Below, piece by piece: positions 1 through 12,819 of a stretch of 64,000 nucleotides of DNA; the first letter of the stretch is position 1; the number at the start of each line of letters is the position of its first letter. Source of the stretch: Cacajao melanocephalus (lineage: Eukaryota; Chordata; Mammalia; Primates; Pitheciidae); the NCBI GenBank assembly GCA_963573385.1, contig CAUYLG010038244.1:1-64000 (forward strand), given 5' to 3'. The position numbers were made by a program, and so were the translations under genes. The notes under the pieces are model-generated. The model did no database searches. It was not told where the DNA came from and worked only from the letters and a program-made list of their open reading frames with translations.

Positions 1-22
1 GATCAAATGAGACAATATTAGC

Positions 23-210
23 CAGTGGCTTTTAAGCTGGTCTTTACATCAGAATCACCTGGAGGCCTTCTTAAGCAACACTGCTGGGCATTGCACCCAT
101 CAGTTCTGTTTCAGCAGGTTTGGGTGGGAGCCTTAGAATCTTCATGTCTTACAAGTTCCCAGGTGAGGCAGAAGCTACAGGTCCAGTGCCATACTTTGAG
201 AACCACCGGC
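23..210 (+). mobile_element. MER20-type hAT DNA transposon, copy 1
   Basis: This non-autonomous hAT-Charlie element is recognised by the body ATCAGAATCACCTGGAGG, the CAGCAGGT...TGGG segment, TTCCCAGGTGA and the terminal ACTTTGAGAACCACCGG. It is nearly full length for MER20 (about 220 bases). Confidence 0.85.
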
Positions 211-254
211 TTTGCCTACAGTGGGTTTTGAGTTTTCTAATATGGAAAGATGAC

Positions 255-450
255 ATATTTGTAGTTTTCAAACTTATGCATGAATCAAAATCACCTGAAG
301 GACTTGTTAAAACTGATTTCTGGGCCTTATCCCCAGAGTTGCTGACTCAGTAGGTCTGGGTGGAGCCAAGCATTTGCATCTAAGGGTTCCCAGGTGAGGC
401 TGAGACTCTAGGTCCGGGGCCCACCCTATTAACAACACTTTAAGCTTTCA
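255..450 (+). mobile_element. MER20-type hAT DNA transposon, copy 2
   Basis: A second copy in the same orientation begins TAGTTTTCAAACTT and contains AATCACCTGAAGGACTTGTT, ACTCAGTAGGTCTGGG and GGTTCCCAGGTGAGGCTGA. The 3' end is degraded. Confidence 0.85.
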
Positions 451-464
451 TATTCAGGGTGTGC

Positions 465-550
465 TCAGTGTACCAGAGGCATTGATGACACCTGGAGCTT
501 GTTAGCACTCTTGACTCTTGGCCAGTGCCATACTTTGGGAACCGCTGGCC
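465..550 (+). mobile_element. MER20-type hAT fragment, copy 3
   Basis: This shortened piece holds only the two ends of the family: ACACCTGGAGCTTGTTAGCA near the start and ACTTTGGGAACCGCTGG at the end, with the middle deleted. Confidence 0.65.
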
Positions 551-1309
551 TAGTCTACAGTGGGGCCCAGATCATGCTGGTTCCCTTTGCCTTCTCTTTC
601 ACAGGTGTATTCTGTTTGTTGAGAATCTGGGTTCAATGACATTGATTTACATTGCTTGCTCTTTCAGGATTGATTTCAGTTTCCTTTCCTCTGAAGCTCA
701 ATGTTGAGCTTCTGTGGTGTGCTCTGCTGAGTGGTTTACACACAAGGTAACCTGTCTCCTCATGTTTTTGCTGTCAGTCCTCCATCCTGTGTCCCCTCGC
801 TGCTCAGTGACAGAGAGACACAAACAAACAGTTACGGGAAGGAATTTCATTTTGCTTAAAGTTTCTTGTTCTTAAAGAATTGTCAGTGATGGATGGCACT
901 TTTCTGTGTAAACCCACATGCCTCCTAGATTATGTGCAGAGAATGAGGGAAATAGAGAGATCTACCATTTTCCCACCCCTGTACACTGGCACTCAACAGA
1001 GAGTCATTAAACTCCTTAATCACACCAGGCTTCATTTGCACTCTGATTAGCATAAGATAGAATTGATCCTCAGGCCCAGGGCTTAGTAAATCAGGTCCCT
1101 TAAGAGCTAGTGAGGAGGCGAGGGAACAGCACACGGAAAAATTAGTAATAATGGTAATAATGAGAGGAATGTTGAACAGTTTTATCACGGTGTGTCCTGA
1201 GATGCTGAAAATGCTGTTTGTTAGAATCTTTGTTTACATTTAGTAAACAATTACCACCACCCCCCTCCAACCTCCAGAGAAACAGGGCATCTCTAATTAG
1301 AACCTCAAC

Positions 1310-1540
1310 TTCTAATTCAACTCAAGAAATATTTATTGGGCCTGTGAGGCAAAGATGGTTAGGTCCCAGTTCCTGCCTTCATAGGATTTACTGTCTAATA
1401 AGGGACAAACTCAGTGCCATCACAATGAAATTATTCTTTCAGCAGGTATTTATTGGGCATATACTATGCGCTACACAATGTTCTAGGCACTGGGATGTGA
1501 CCAAGAACAAGAGATAAAGCTCTGGCTCTCAGCAAACTAG
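1310..1540 (+). mobile_element. L2 LINE fragment
   Basis: Typical L2 3' phrases are present: AAATATTTATTGGGCC, GTATTTATTGGGCATATACT and TTCTAGGCACTGGGATGTGA. Old and diverged. Confidence 0.6.
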
Positions 1541-2740
1541 TTTAGAGGTGCCCAAAGACAGACTTTCCCAAAAGGTGGTGTCATGTGGTCGAGGAGTTAG
1601 AAGGTCAGTTTGGGGCGTTCTCAAATTTGATACTAAATAACCTTGAATCACACATTCAATCCACACGCTCCTTGAAACCTGCAGTTATCCCTAGTCCTAG
1701 GTAGCCCATCTGAGGATGGATGCCACCCGTGAAGAAATCCTAGGCAATGAGAGCATTCACCTAATTTTGTCTGGAAATGCTCCATTAGAAATGAAGGCAC
1801 AAAGCAGGTGTTAAACAACACTCCTGTGCCCTGAAAAGGGGCAATAAAATGGATGAATTAAGCAGCATTTATAAATGTTAAAGTATATGTATCTCATGTG
1901 ACATGGGCAGATTTTTTTCCTTCCAGACACAATAAAAATGCCACCCAAGCCCACGCAGAGCACCGCTACTAGATGCCTGCTGGAACTTTTCCTGAGTCCG
2001 TCAGTGATGGGCTGTGAGTGGCATTGTATGATGGCAGGCTAGCTGCAGGAGGACAGTAGGGAGGGATTTAACTTTCTGGGGTGGCCTCGCTGATGGAGGG
2101 GAGATGGGCACAGATGGCAGCAAATGCAGCCATGAGACACATTCTCACCATAAACAAAGAGAAGTTTTATGTCCTCTCTCCTAGCTTTTCAATTTGGCAG
2201 ATTCTGGTACTACTATGCTGAAAATGTGCCAGGAAAACATGTCTGAAATTCATGTCAGAAAGCAGGAATTAAAATACTCCTTGCTAAAATTTTGGTTCTG
2301 TCCAGGTAACAGTTTATTTGGGATCACTTAGACTGGCTCAGTTGTCTCACCTGACCCTCCCTGCCTGGGGCCGTTCATGTTGAGCCTCCATTAGCAGAGG
2401 TTCCCACAGTCTTGGGCCTTCAAGCTCCCTCAAGAGGTAAAACTACTCCTTTTGATGCTGCAGGTGAGGTCTGTCTCAGAAGAGAAGTCTGGCAGGAGGA
2501 GACTCAGGGATTGTTTACCACCCACAAAACTGCCAGTCGGGTTCCTAGAAACACAGCTGAGAGCTTCACTAGTGTGCACATGAGGGGCGACAGCACGTGA
2601 TGACACCATCACATGTATGGCAGCTATTGTGAGATTTTCCTGGGAAAAACAGCTGTATCCTCCGGGAACTGTTTTGGTGTCTAAAATCCACATTAACAAG
2701 GCAATTTCTCAAAAATTAGAGAAACTAGAGTTGAGGGGGG

Positions 2741-2759
2741 TGTGTGTGTGTGTGTGTGT
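2741..2759. repeat. (TG)n microsatellite
   Basis: Nine and a half TG units directly after a G-run. Confidence 0.95.
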
Positions 2760-2789
2760 CCGGTTCTGCCTGTAGTCTGCAGGCAGCTA

Positions 2790-2900
2790 AGACACCTATT
2801 GACTTGCTACAGAGAGGCAGCTGAGGCCAAGTGTGGAGGGGACTTGCCCAAAGGCACAGAACTAGCCAGAGACAGAGTGAAGGACGAACAAGTGTATATG
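2790..2900 (-). mobile_element. MIR SINE fragment
   Basis: GAGAGGCAGCTGAGGCC followed by ACTTGCCCAAAGGCACAGAA is the reverse strand of the MIR core. Confidence 0.6.
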
Positions 2901-3199
2901 CTGCCTCCTCACCAATCTTCAGTGCTCGAGACTCAATGGCAAATACTTGGGTAAATCTTAGATTAAATTTTCTCTTCATTCCGTTAAAATACATGCATTT
3001 AAGGCAACAACAGTAACCGTCTTATGAGGTTTATAATGTAGGTAGATACATATGAGAACTGTAACGTAAAGGATAAGAGGGAAGGTGGTAAATGGACTTC
3101 CAATTTCAGAAGTTCCTACGTTTCACATGAATTGGTACCATATAAGCTAAGTAGACTTTGTAAAGTTAAAGATGTATATAGTAATCCCCATAAAACTGC

Positions 3200-4130
3200 C
3201 AAGAGATTTAACTAAAAAAAACCAATGGATAAATAAAATGGCTTTTAAAAATTGTTCAAATAATCTAAAACACCTTTACTAAAAAAAGAGAAAAAACAAA
3301 AATCAAATGTTAAAATGGTAGACCTGAATCCAATCATATCAATAATTACATTAGCCATTAGTGGACTAAATAATCTAAATAAAAGGCAGATATTGTCAGA
3401 ATTGATTAAAAAATGAAAAGCCAGTTATATACTCTCCATAAAAAATACACCTTCAACAGACACAGATTGGAAGTAAATGGATGGGAAAAGACACATCATG
3501 CAAACAAGCATAAGAAGGCTGGAATGGCTATATTACTATCAAATCAAATACATCATAAGATAGAGAGCATCACCAGCTATAAACATTTTATAATGATAAA
3601 AAGGTCAATTCAGAAAGACATAATCTAAGATGTCTATTACTTAACCACAGAGTTTCAAAACACATGAGAAAAAAAAACTGAGAGAATTAAAAGGAGAAAT
3701 AGACAAGTCCACCACAATCATAGTGGAGGATCTTAACATTCCTCTTTTAGCACTTGATAAAATGAAAAACCAATTAGGAAAAACACACATAATCTGAATC
3801 ATATCAATAACCTTGATGACTTAATTGATATTTATACAACACTCCACCCAGTGTCAGAAGAATACACATTCTTTTCAAATGAACTTGAAACACTAAGACA
3901 GATCTTAACCTGGGTCATAAGGCAAGTCTCAATGCATTTAAATGAATTTAGATTACACAAAGTTTGTTCTCTGACCATAATGGAATTAAATTAGAAATTG
4001 CTAACAGAAAAAAATCTGTAAACTCCACAAATATTTAGAAACTAAACGAAATTAAAAAACAACAAACAGAGCTTCTAAATAACCCAGGGACCAAAGAAGA
4101 AATCAATCAATTATCCAGTTCAAAACACGT
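3200..4130 (+). mobile_element. Old L1 LINE, ORF2 endonuclease region (first part of a split L1)
   Basis: The plus-strand frame at 3413-3628 carries the decayed L1 endonuclease signature: RHRLEVNGWEK followed by HKKAGMAILLSNQ, compared with HRLKIKGWRK and KKAGVAILVSDK in active L1. The reading frame is broken by stops outside this piece. The body continues beyond the inserted L1 end at 4130-4790. Confidence 0.8.
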
Positions 4131-4790
4131 TACAATCTTGGGTATCTACCCAAGAGAAATAAAAGCACATGTATATTTGAGGACTTCTACATGAATGTTC
4201 AAAGCAACTTTATTTGTAATAGCCAAACCTGAAAACAACTAAATGTCCATCACCAGATGAACAAATAAATAAATTACGGAATAGCTAATACACTAGAATA
4301 ATACTGAGCAATAAAAGGAAGTGAACTACTAAAATCCATTGAATGGTACACTTTAAATGGATAAATTGTATGGTATGTGAATTATATCTCAATAAAGCTA
4401 TTACAATAAGTAATTGAATAAACTGTTTGATAAATACAACAGCATAGGTGAATCTCAGAATTAGTATGCTTAGTGAAAGATGCCACAAAAAGGAGTATAT
4501 ACTCTGTAATTCAATTTTCATAAAATTCCAGAAAATGGAAGTTATTCTATAGTGATCAGTGATTGCTTGGAAACAAAGGAGGGCAAAGAGGGTCAGGAAG
4601 GAAAGAAATATGGAGGGACCCAAGGAAATTCTTGGGGATATGCTGATAGGTTCATTATCTTGATTGGTGGTGATGGCTTCATAGGTGTGTACATACATGA
4701 GCATATAGTACATCAAACTGTATGCTTTAAATATGTGCAGTTTAATGCATGTCACTGATTCTTCAATGAAATTGTCAAAAAATAGTAACA
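4130..4790 (+). mobile_element. Old L1 3' end lying within another L1
   Basis: GGGTATCTACCCAAGAGAAA, CAAAGCAACTTTATTTGTAA and AATTATATCTCAATAAAG are standard old-L1 3' UTR phrases. The order is disturbed: the terminal phrase at about 4380-4410 precedes more internal phrases at 4440-4760. The sequences on both sides are L1 ORF2, so this looks like a separate, rearranged L1 end within the first L1. Confidence 0.65.
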
Positions 4791-5571
4791 ACGACCTGAA
4801 GTTTTACCTAAGAAGCTAGAAAAAAAGAGCAAATCAAACCAAGCTGAGTAAAAGAAATGCAGGAAATAATAAGGATAAGAAGAGAAAGCAACGAAATAGA
4901 AAACAGATTAACAATAGAAAAAGATACCAAAGCCCACAAGTTGGTTCTCCAAAAAGATCAAACAAGTTGATAAATCTCACCTAGACAGAACAATAAAAAA
5001 GAGAGAGGACACAAATACAAATAAAGAAACGAGAGAGAGGTTACACTACAAATTCTACAGACATTAAAAGGATGATGAAAGGATATTATGATCCACTTTT
5101 GCTAAAAAATTTGATAGCCTAGATGAAATGAGCAAATTCTCTGAAAACTACAACTCATCTATATGGACATAAAAACAGAAAAGATTGAATTTTTCAATAT
5201 TTAGGGGGGAAAAAGAAGATCTTATGAAAAATCTTTCTACATAAAAAGTTCTAGGCCAAGATACCTTCACAGGTGAATTCTATCATACATTTAAGGAAGT
5301 GATAATACCAGTCTTATATAAACTTGTTTAGAAAATAGAGGAGGGAGTATTTTCAAGATCATTTAATAGGGCAGTCCGATCCTAATATGCAAACTCTGAT
5401 GAAGACATTATTTAAAAAAACAGATAGCTACAGACCAAGATTCCCTCCTAAACAGATGTGAAAGACATGACTTTTTGTGTATAATATCCTAAGCAATCTA
5501 TAAAGCATCTGCTTGAACTAATGAATCAAGCAAGTTCACAGGTAGAAAGCTAATTTTAGAAATCAATTGTA

Positions 5572-5875
<304 letters not shown>

Positions 5876-5908
5876 GTGAATGGCTGAGAGTTCTTTCATT
5901 TGTTATGA

Positions 5909-6255
<347 letters not shown>

Positions 6256-6889
6256 TAGAAAATGAACTTAGAAATCAATTCCATTTGTCACAACATCAAA
6301 AAACATAAAGTACTTTGAAATAAATTTAACAAAGATATGCAAGACCTCTATACTGAAAACTATGTAACATTGTTGAGAGAAATTAAAGAAGATCCAAACA
6401 AATAGAAAATTACCCCATGTTCTTGGACTGGAAGAATCAATATCATTAAATATCAGTTCTCTCCAATTGATGTATAGCATTAACGTAATCCTAATAAACT
6501 CAGCAGGCTTTGGCGGGAAACATTATAAAGCTAATTCTAAAATTTACATAGAAATTCAAAGGACATAGAATACCAAACCATTCAATGTAAGTTGAAGAAT
6601 TTACATTATCTGACTTCGAGACTTACTATAATTAAGAAAGCACGCCATCTGTAGATTGACCAATAGATCGGTGCAAAGAAAAGAGTCCAGAAACAGATCT
6701 ATACTACATACTCATTTGACTTTTGACAAAGATGTCAAAACAATCCAATGAGGAAAAGAAAGTCTTTTCAACAAATGGTGCTTGAATAATGGATATGCAA
6801 ATGGACAAATATTAAGCTTGATCCAATCTGACACCATCCCAAAAACTAACTCTAGATGGATGTTAGTCCTAAAACCACCAAGTTTTTAA

Positions 6890-6927
6890 AGGAAAATACA
6901 AATACAAAATACAAAATACAAAATACC
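6890..6927. repeat. (AAATAC)n short tandem repeat
   Basis: Repeated AAATAC/AAAATAC units within L1 sequence. Confidence 0.8.
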
Positions 6928-7506
6928 TTTACAATTTGAGGATAGGTAAAATTTTCTTAGGTAGGTCATAGAAAACAATGAACATAAAATATTAGCAAAT
7001 GAGACTATCGAATTAAAAACTTCTGTTCCTAAAATACACTGTTAAATGAATAGGAAAGCCACAGAGTGAGAGTACCTATCAGCAAAACGTGTATCTAGCA
7101 ATAGATTAATGTATACATTTTCATCAGGATATATGCAGAACTAATATAACTCAATAATAAAACAACCCAATTAAAACAGCAAAGGATTTGAGTAGACACT
7201 TTACAAAAGATGATATTTAAAAAAGACCAATAGCACATGAAAAGTTGTTCAAAATTATTAGTCATCAGAGAAGTGCAAATTAAAACACGTACAGCTAACA
7301 AAATAGCTAACATGGTAAAGACCGGCAAACCAACTCTTGGCAAGGATGAGAAGCAACTGAATCTCTCATACATTGTTCTTGGGAATGTCAAATGGTAAAA
7401 ACTGCTTTGGGAGAACTGGAAGTTTCTTATAAAAGTAAACGTACATTTAATCCATGACTTAGTAAGTCTACTCCTAGATATTTTCCTAAGAGAAATAAAA
7501 ATATAT

Positions 7507-7799
7507 GGCTGGGTGCTGTGGCTCATGCCTGTAATCCAGCACTTTGGGAGGCCTAGGTGTGCAGATCACATGGTCAGTAGTTCAAGGCCAGCCTGACCAA
7601 CATGGTGAAACCTCGTCTCTACTAAAAATACAAAAATTAGCCAGGTGTCGTGGCAGCATGCGCCTGTAATCACAGCTACTCAGGAGGCTGAGGCAGAAGA
7701 ATCACTTAAACCCAGGAGGTGCAGTAAGCCAAGATTGCGCCACTGCACTCCAGCCTGGCCGACAGAGCAAGACCGCATCTTAAAAAATCACGCAAAAAA
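7507..7799 (+). mobile_element. Alu SINE
   Basis: GGCTGGGTGCTGTGGCTCAT start, both monomers, and a short A-tail interrupted by TCACGC. Inserted in the L1 3' UTR. Confidence 0.95.
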
Positions 7800-8221
7800 G
7801 GAATATTCACAGCAGCTTTATTCATGATAGCTCAAGACTGGCACCAATCCAGGTGTCCATCAACGGGAAAATAGATAAACAAACTGTAGTATATCCATGC
7901 AGTAGAATAGTGCTCAGCAATAAAAAGCAACCAAATCATATACTCAAAACCATAAATACGTCTCAAAAACATTATATTGACAGAAAGAAGCTTTCCACAA
8001 ATGAGTAACTACTGTATGACTCCATTTAGATGAAATTCTAGAAAAGGCAAAACTAATCTATGGTAGATAAAATCAGATCAATGGTTTCGTCTGAGGATTG
8101 GAGGAAGAAGGACCATCTCTCGAGTGGCAGTGATGTTCTACATCTTCTTAGGGTTTAGGTTATAAAGGCATGTACATTTGTCAAAGTTCACACAAAGGTA
8201 CACTTACCATTTGCGCATTTC

Positions 8222-8530
<309 letters not shown>

Positions 8531-8984
8531 TTGTGCACTTCTTTGTATGTTAATTTTACATAAAATGTAAGCAGATATAGAACTGTTGCTAATGATATGT
8601 ATACTAAAGGCTTTAGAAAAAAAGTACTAATATATGAAATTTATCTTGGAAAAACAAGATGCACAGAGGGATGTATGTTTAAAGAGATGTGATAATGCAA
8701 ATATAGTAAAATGTTACAGGTAGAATCTAGGTGGTGGTTATTCAGGTGTTTACTGTAAAATTCTTTCCACTTTGCTGTATGCTTGACAATTTTCACACTA
8801 AAAATGCTTGAGAAAAATTGGCTGGAATGTGAACTGAGGGTGAGTTCTGGGTGTCTTTTTTTACAATGTCTGCTTTCCCATGACTTACAAAAAAAGTGGC
8901 TAAGTGTATTTCATGTTGCGAGTGGCCTGTGCCAGTGAAAACATTTGTTCAAAGGCACCGCTGAGAAGGGCTGTGTAGTGATCT

Positions 8985-9165
8985 CGAGGTATGATGCTGA
9001 GCTTGCACATTTGCTAGCTGTGTAGCTGCTCTCTGAGTATCAGTTTCTTCATCTGCTGAATAAGGATAACACCATCTTATGGGCTTGATAGGATGATTAA
9101 TTGAGATGATGCCTTTAAAACAGCCAGGGCCTGTCCCAAAACAAACACTCAATAAATTATATTCA
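8985..9165 (+). mobile_element. MIR SINE
   Basis: TTGCTAGCTGTGTAGCT, ATCAGTTTCTTCATCTG and GATGATTAATTGAGATGATG follow the MIR consensus order. Confidence 0.7.
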
Positions 9166-9238
9166 TTGTTTTCAGATACAACATGCCATTTTGGATCTCC
9201 TTGGATTCCTCTCTCTGCATATCTAGCTAGCTGCTTGC

Positions 9239-9533
9239 TTTTTTTTTTTTTTTTGAGACAGAGTTTCACGCTTGTTGCCCAGGCTGGAGTACAATGGTGC
9301 GTTGGCTTACTGCAGCCTCTGCCTCCTAGGTTCAAGCGATTCTCCTGCCTCAGCCTCCTGAGTGGCTGGGATTACAGGCATATACCACTATACACAGTTA
9401 ATTTTGTATTTTCAGTAGAGACAGGGTTTCTCCATGTTGGTTAGGCTGATCTCGAACTCCTGACCTTAGGTGATCCGCCCACCTTGGCCTCCCAAAGTGC
9501 TGGGATTATAGGCATGAGCCACTGTGCCTGGCC
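9239..9533 (-). mobile_element. Alu SINE
   Basis: Minus-strand full-length Alu with flanking duplications like AGCTGCTTGCT and AGCTGCTGGCT. Confidence 0.96.
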
Positions 9534-9775
9534 TCAGCTGCTGGCTCTTATGTCACCTCAACCCAGCACACCTTCATCCTCCTAGCTTCTCTTGTCCAGC
9601 AGAAACCTCCATTCAGGACTCCGTGATATTCCTTCCACCTTAGAATTCACGGAACAGTCAATGCCCTGCTACTCATGTGGGGCCATTCTTTATTCCTCTT
9701 TCCATCTCTCCCTTCAATACCTCACTTCGAAAATCTGGTTAATGTTTTGATCAACACATCTCTTATGTCCATCTC

Positions 9776-10087
9776 TTCTTTTTCTTTCTTTTTCTTTCTT
9801 TCTTTTGAGACAGAGGCTCACTTTGTCACCCAGGCTGGAGTGCAGTGTCATGATCTCGGCTCACTGCAACCTCCGCCTCCAGGGTCAAGCGATTCTCCTG
9901 CTTCAGCCTCCCAAGTAGCTGGGATTACAGGCACCCGCCACCATGCCCAGCTAAGTTTCATATTTTTAGTAGAGATGGGGTTTCACCATGTTGACCAGGC
10001 TGGTCTTGAACTCCTGACCTCAGGTAAGCCACCTGCCTTGGCCTCCCAAAGTGCCCGGATTATAGGCATGAGACACTGCGCCCAGCC
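9776..10087 (-). mobile_element. Alu SINE
   Basis: Minus-strand Alu with a TTTC-rich tail; flanks repeat TCTTCTTTTTCTTT on both sides. The 167-codon open frame across it is an Alu shadow. Confidence 0.95.
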
Positions 10088-12099
10088 TCTTCTTTTTCTT
10101 TTGTCTTTAATATGGGGTCTAACCACACCTCTTTGCTTTTCTGTTTCCGTATATCTGAGTATTGTCCACTTGACGTAATAAGACTAGAACAGAACGGGGG
10201 CTGTTTTATTCCTTCTATGTAGCTCATCAAGCAAGCACCTTTCTAGTGATTGACTTGTAAGACGTGACGCTGATAACTTAATTATGAATAATTTCAGATA
10301 ATCTAATTTAGTCTGAATGTATCAGTCACCTACCTAACACAGTGTAAGTACCTTGGGGGAAAGAGAGGTCAGGATGGAGAAGACACTGAACACTGCCTGG
10401 GATGACCTGTGTAGTGGCACAAAATCTGGCTGAGTGCTGGACTGTGTGATACAGCCAGCAAGTGCAGCAGGGCTCCGAAAGAACAGTAAGCCACTATGAA
10501 GGGAACATACCATGGGAGGGACGAGACTTCTAGATTGCCCTTTGGCTATGCAGTGTACCTGGGGATCGGGAGCCAGAAGTAACAGGGTGCAAGAAGCTGA
10601 GCCTTCTAGAGTGCAGGCTCCACAGGGGTCACAGGAAGGGTAAAGGATCAAGGGCTGGGACTTTAAGTCAGCAGGACAGACCTTATGCACAACAGGGAGC
10701 CAATGTACATTTTTAAGAGAGAAATAAGGGATCCAAGTGTTATCTTGGGGAGATGAATCTGGAAGGGGATGCAGGATGGATTGGGAGAGGAGGAATGGCT
10801 TTAATTCAGTCATTCTGGAGAAAATGAAGATGCTTCCAGAGGAAGAAGACAGATGGATTTGAAAGATCAAAGATAAGATTGCATTTTCTTCTCTAAATGC
10901 TACTACTGAAAATGGGAGGCCAAAGGTTAAGACTTCTCCAGGGAATCAAATGATTTTCAACTTACCTCTTATTCTCACATGGGACATATTAGTCACAAGG
11001 GCCACGCCGGTCTTATAGGCCCCGACAATCACCCGCCAGAGAGATGGCCAAGGGAGCCGGTTCAGAACTGAGAAAAAGTAGGGGGCTTTTGTGAAGAGGG
11101 CTGCAAGTGCAGATGACTCACCCAGGTCTGTGACTCAGTGTCGTTGGAAGCCTTAGAAAAAGGGAGAACTCCCCAGGCTTCAAGTTGGTATTTCCACATC
11201 AAAGGTCAAGGGCATTTCCAGGAAGACTAGCTGGAAAGTGTGCTTTGGGCTCCAGATGAGTTCAAACACAAGGGGAAAGGGTTACTCTTCTGCACCAGCC
11301 ACTCCTCGAGGGGTGACACTCACTGGCTGCAGCGTCTGCTTCTCTGCTGTCCGCCACTGAACCAAGAGGAACCAGGGTGCACGCCAGAAATTCATCACCA
11401 CGCTGCTCACCTTCAGCAGCCGTGTAAGGAGGAAGTGAATTCTGAAGACAGTGGGGCAACTTTCTCTTCCCTTTCCTTTTTGTGTGAAGATATTGGTTTT
11501 CACTTTTTTGAGAAAACAATGTTTTAACATACCTTCCTCTTTGTAAGTTTACAAATAACAGTCCACGTTGTCTGAAAAGAACTTTTGAAAGGTCCTTTTT
11601 CTCAACAGTTTTACCCTGTTGGCCCCAGAGAAGCTAATTAGTTGAGAGACCCCAAAGGGCCTGGACCCCCTTGGTTATCATCAGCTTCTGCCTCTGGAGG
11701 GCATACTTGGGACTGACCGTGCACATTCTCTGCACAGATGCCCCAGGGGACAGCTGCACCGAAGTTCTCATAGCCTAAAGGGTGTTGGGTGGATTTTTCT
11801 AATTCAAATTGAAGCAGGAAACTATATAAATCCCACTTACACTACTACTTCCCCTATCAAATCTCAAACCATAAAACATTAATGTGGAAGAGAAATGGAA
11901 AAACAAACCAACCAACCAAAAACCTGTGGGCTGAATCAGATAATGGGGCTTCGGATGTAGACTGAGGAATGACTTCTTGTTGCATTTGTCCCCAAGTCTC
12001 ACTGTAATCAGGAGGTAAAGTGCCTTCAGGTCTGGCCCTGCAGAGAGAGGAGCTCTGGTGCCTGAAGCCAATTCCAGGAAAAGGGCTGACTGCCTGGGA
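10088..12099. other. Intronic interval without recognisable features
   Basis: Single-copy-looking intron sequence. The minus-strand 178-codon open frame (10334-10870) shows no domain, has no splice-bounded match to PDE8B, and lies in sequence with no coding signature I recognise. AG/GA-rich at 10380-10900. Confidence 0.6.
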
Positions 12100-12480
12100 C
12101 ATCATCCACCCCTTCAAAAGCACCTCCTGTGTGCCAGGCTTTGTGCTAAGTGCTGGAAACATGGCTGACAAGACAGGCAGAGCCACGTCTTTACAGTGCT
12201 CTCTGAGTCCAGACAGGGGAGCAGCCTTGCCCAGGTCAGCCTTCTCTTGGGCCAGTGCCTGCTCTGGAAGCCCAAGCTATGCCCCATGCCCCCTGGCCCT
12301 CACACAGCCTGAGGAAGGGCACACACAGGCTCCTGTCTCTCAGAAACCCCTTCTGCTACCAAACACATGGCTTCTCTCTGCCTGGATGCAAGCATTTATT
12401 CAATAGATGTTTTCTGTGTGCCAGGACCTAGGAGGCAGACAGGATGACAATGAAGGCATGGTCCCTACCCCTGGCAGTTC
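12100..12480 (+). mobile_element. L2 LINE fragments
   Basis: TGTGTGCCAGGCTTTGTGCT with AAGTGCTGGAAACATGGCTG, and later TTTTCTGTGTGCCAGGACCT, match the L2 3' region. About 150 bases between are not clearly repeat. Confidence 0.5.
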
Positions 12481-12651
12481 CACAGTGGCCTGGTCTTCCC
12501 TGTAAGAATTATACAAAGGCCATCCTTCTATCAGCCTGCCCTGACATGAAGTTTTTGGTCAAATCAGTCTTGTCCCCCTCCAAGGCGTCCAGCAGGAAAG
12601 CTCCCTAGGTGAACATAACCTGATGGCTCCAGTTCTAATTCACTCAGAAAT

Positions 12652-12819
12652 TTGGTAGTTCTCAGCCTCAGCAGTACATCGGAATCCCCTGGGGTGCTCT
12701 CAGAATCCTCATGCCCAGACTGCACCCCAGACCCAATCTATCAGAGCCTCTGTTTTGTTTTTTTCTTTGATAATTCTCCAGGTGATTCCAATGTGCAGCC
12801 GAGGTTGGGAGCCACTGTA
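12652..12819 (+). mobile_element. MER20-like hAT fragment
   Basis: TAGTTCTCAGCCTCAGCAGT with ATCGGAATCCCCTGGGG at the start and CCAGGTGATTCCAATGTGCA with GAGCCACTG at the end follow the plan of short hAT elements such as MER20. Confidence 0.65.

Noticed and set aside
1..4. Window begins with GATC, as a partial-digest clone end might
   Set aside because: A four-base match is uninformative and there is no vector sequence next to it.
2412..2994. Overlapping short open frames on both strands around the TG repeat
   Set aside because: Mutually overlapping, low-complexity segments (Cys-Val or Thr-His runs from the microsatellite), no homology.
4285..4791. 168-codon minus-strand hydrophobic open frame
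   Set aside because: Antisense reading of an AT-rich L1 3' end. The hydrophobic look comes from base composition.
9675..10178. 167-codon plus-strand open frame
   Set aside because: The reading is the familiar antisense-Alu translation ([18 protein letters not shown]-like); it is an Alu shadow.
10334..10870. 178-codon minus-strand open frame
   Set aside because: No recognisable homology or domain. It sits in the same strand as PDE8B but far from any exon phase, and resembles decayed repeat or intron sequence.
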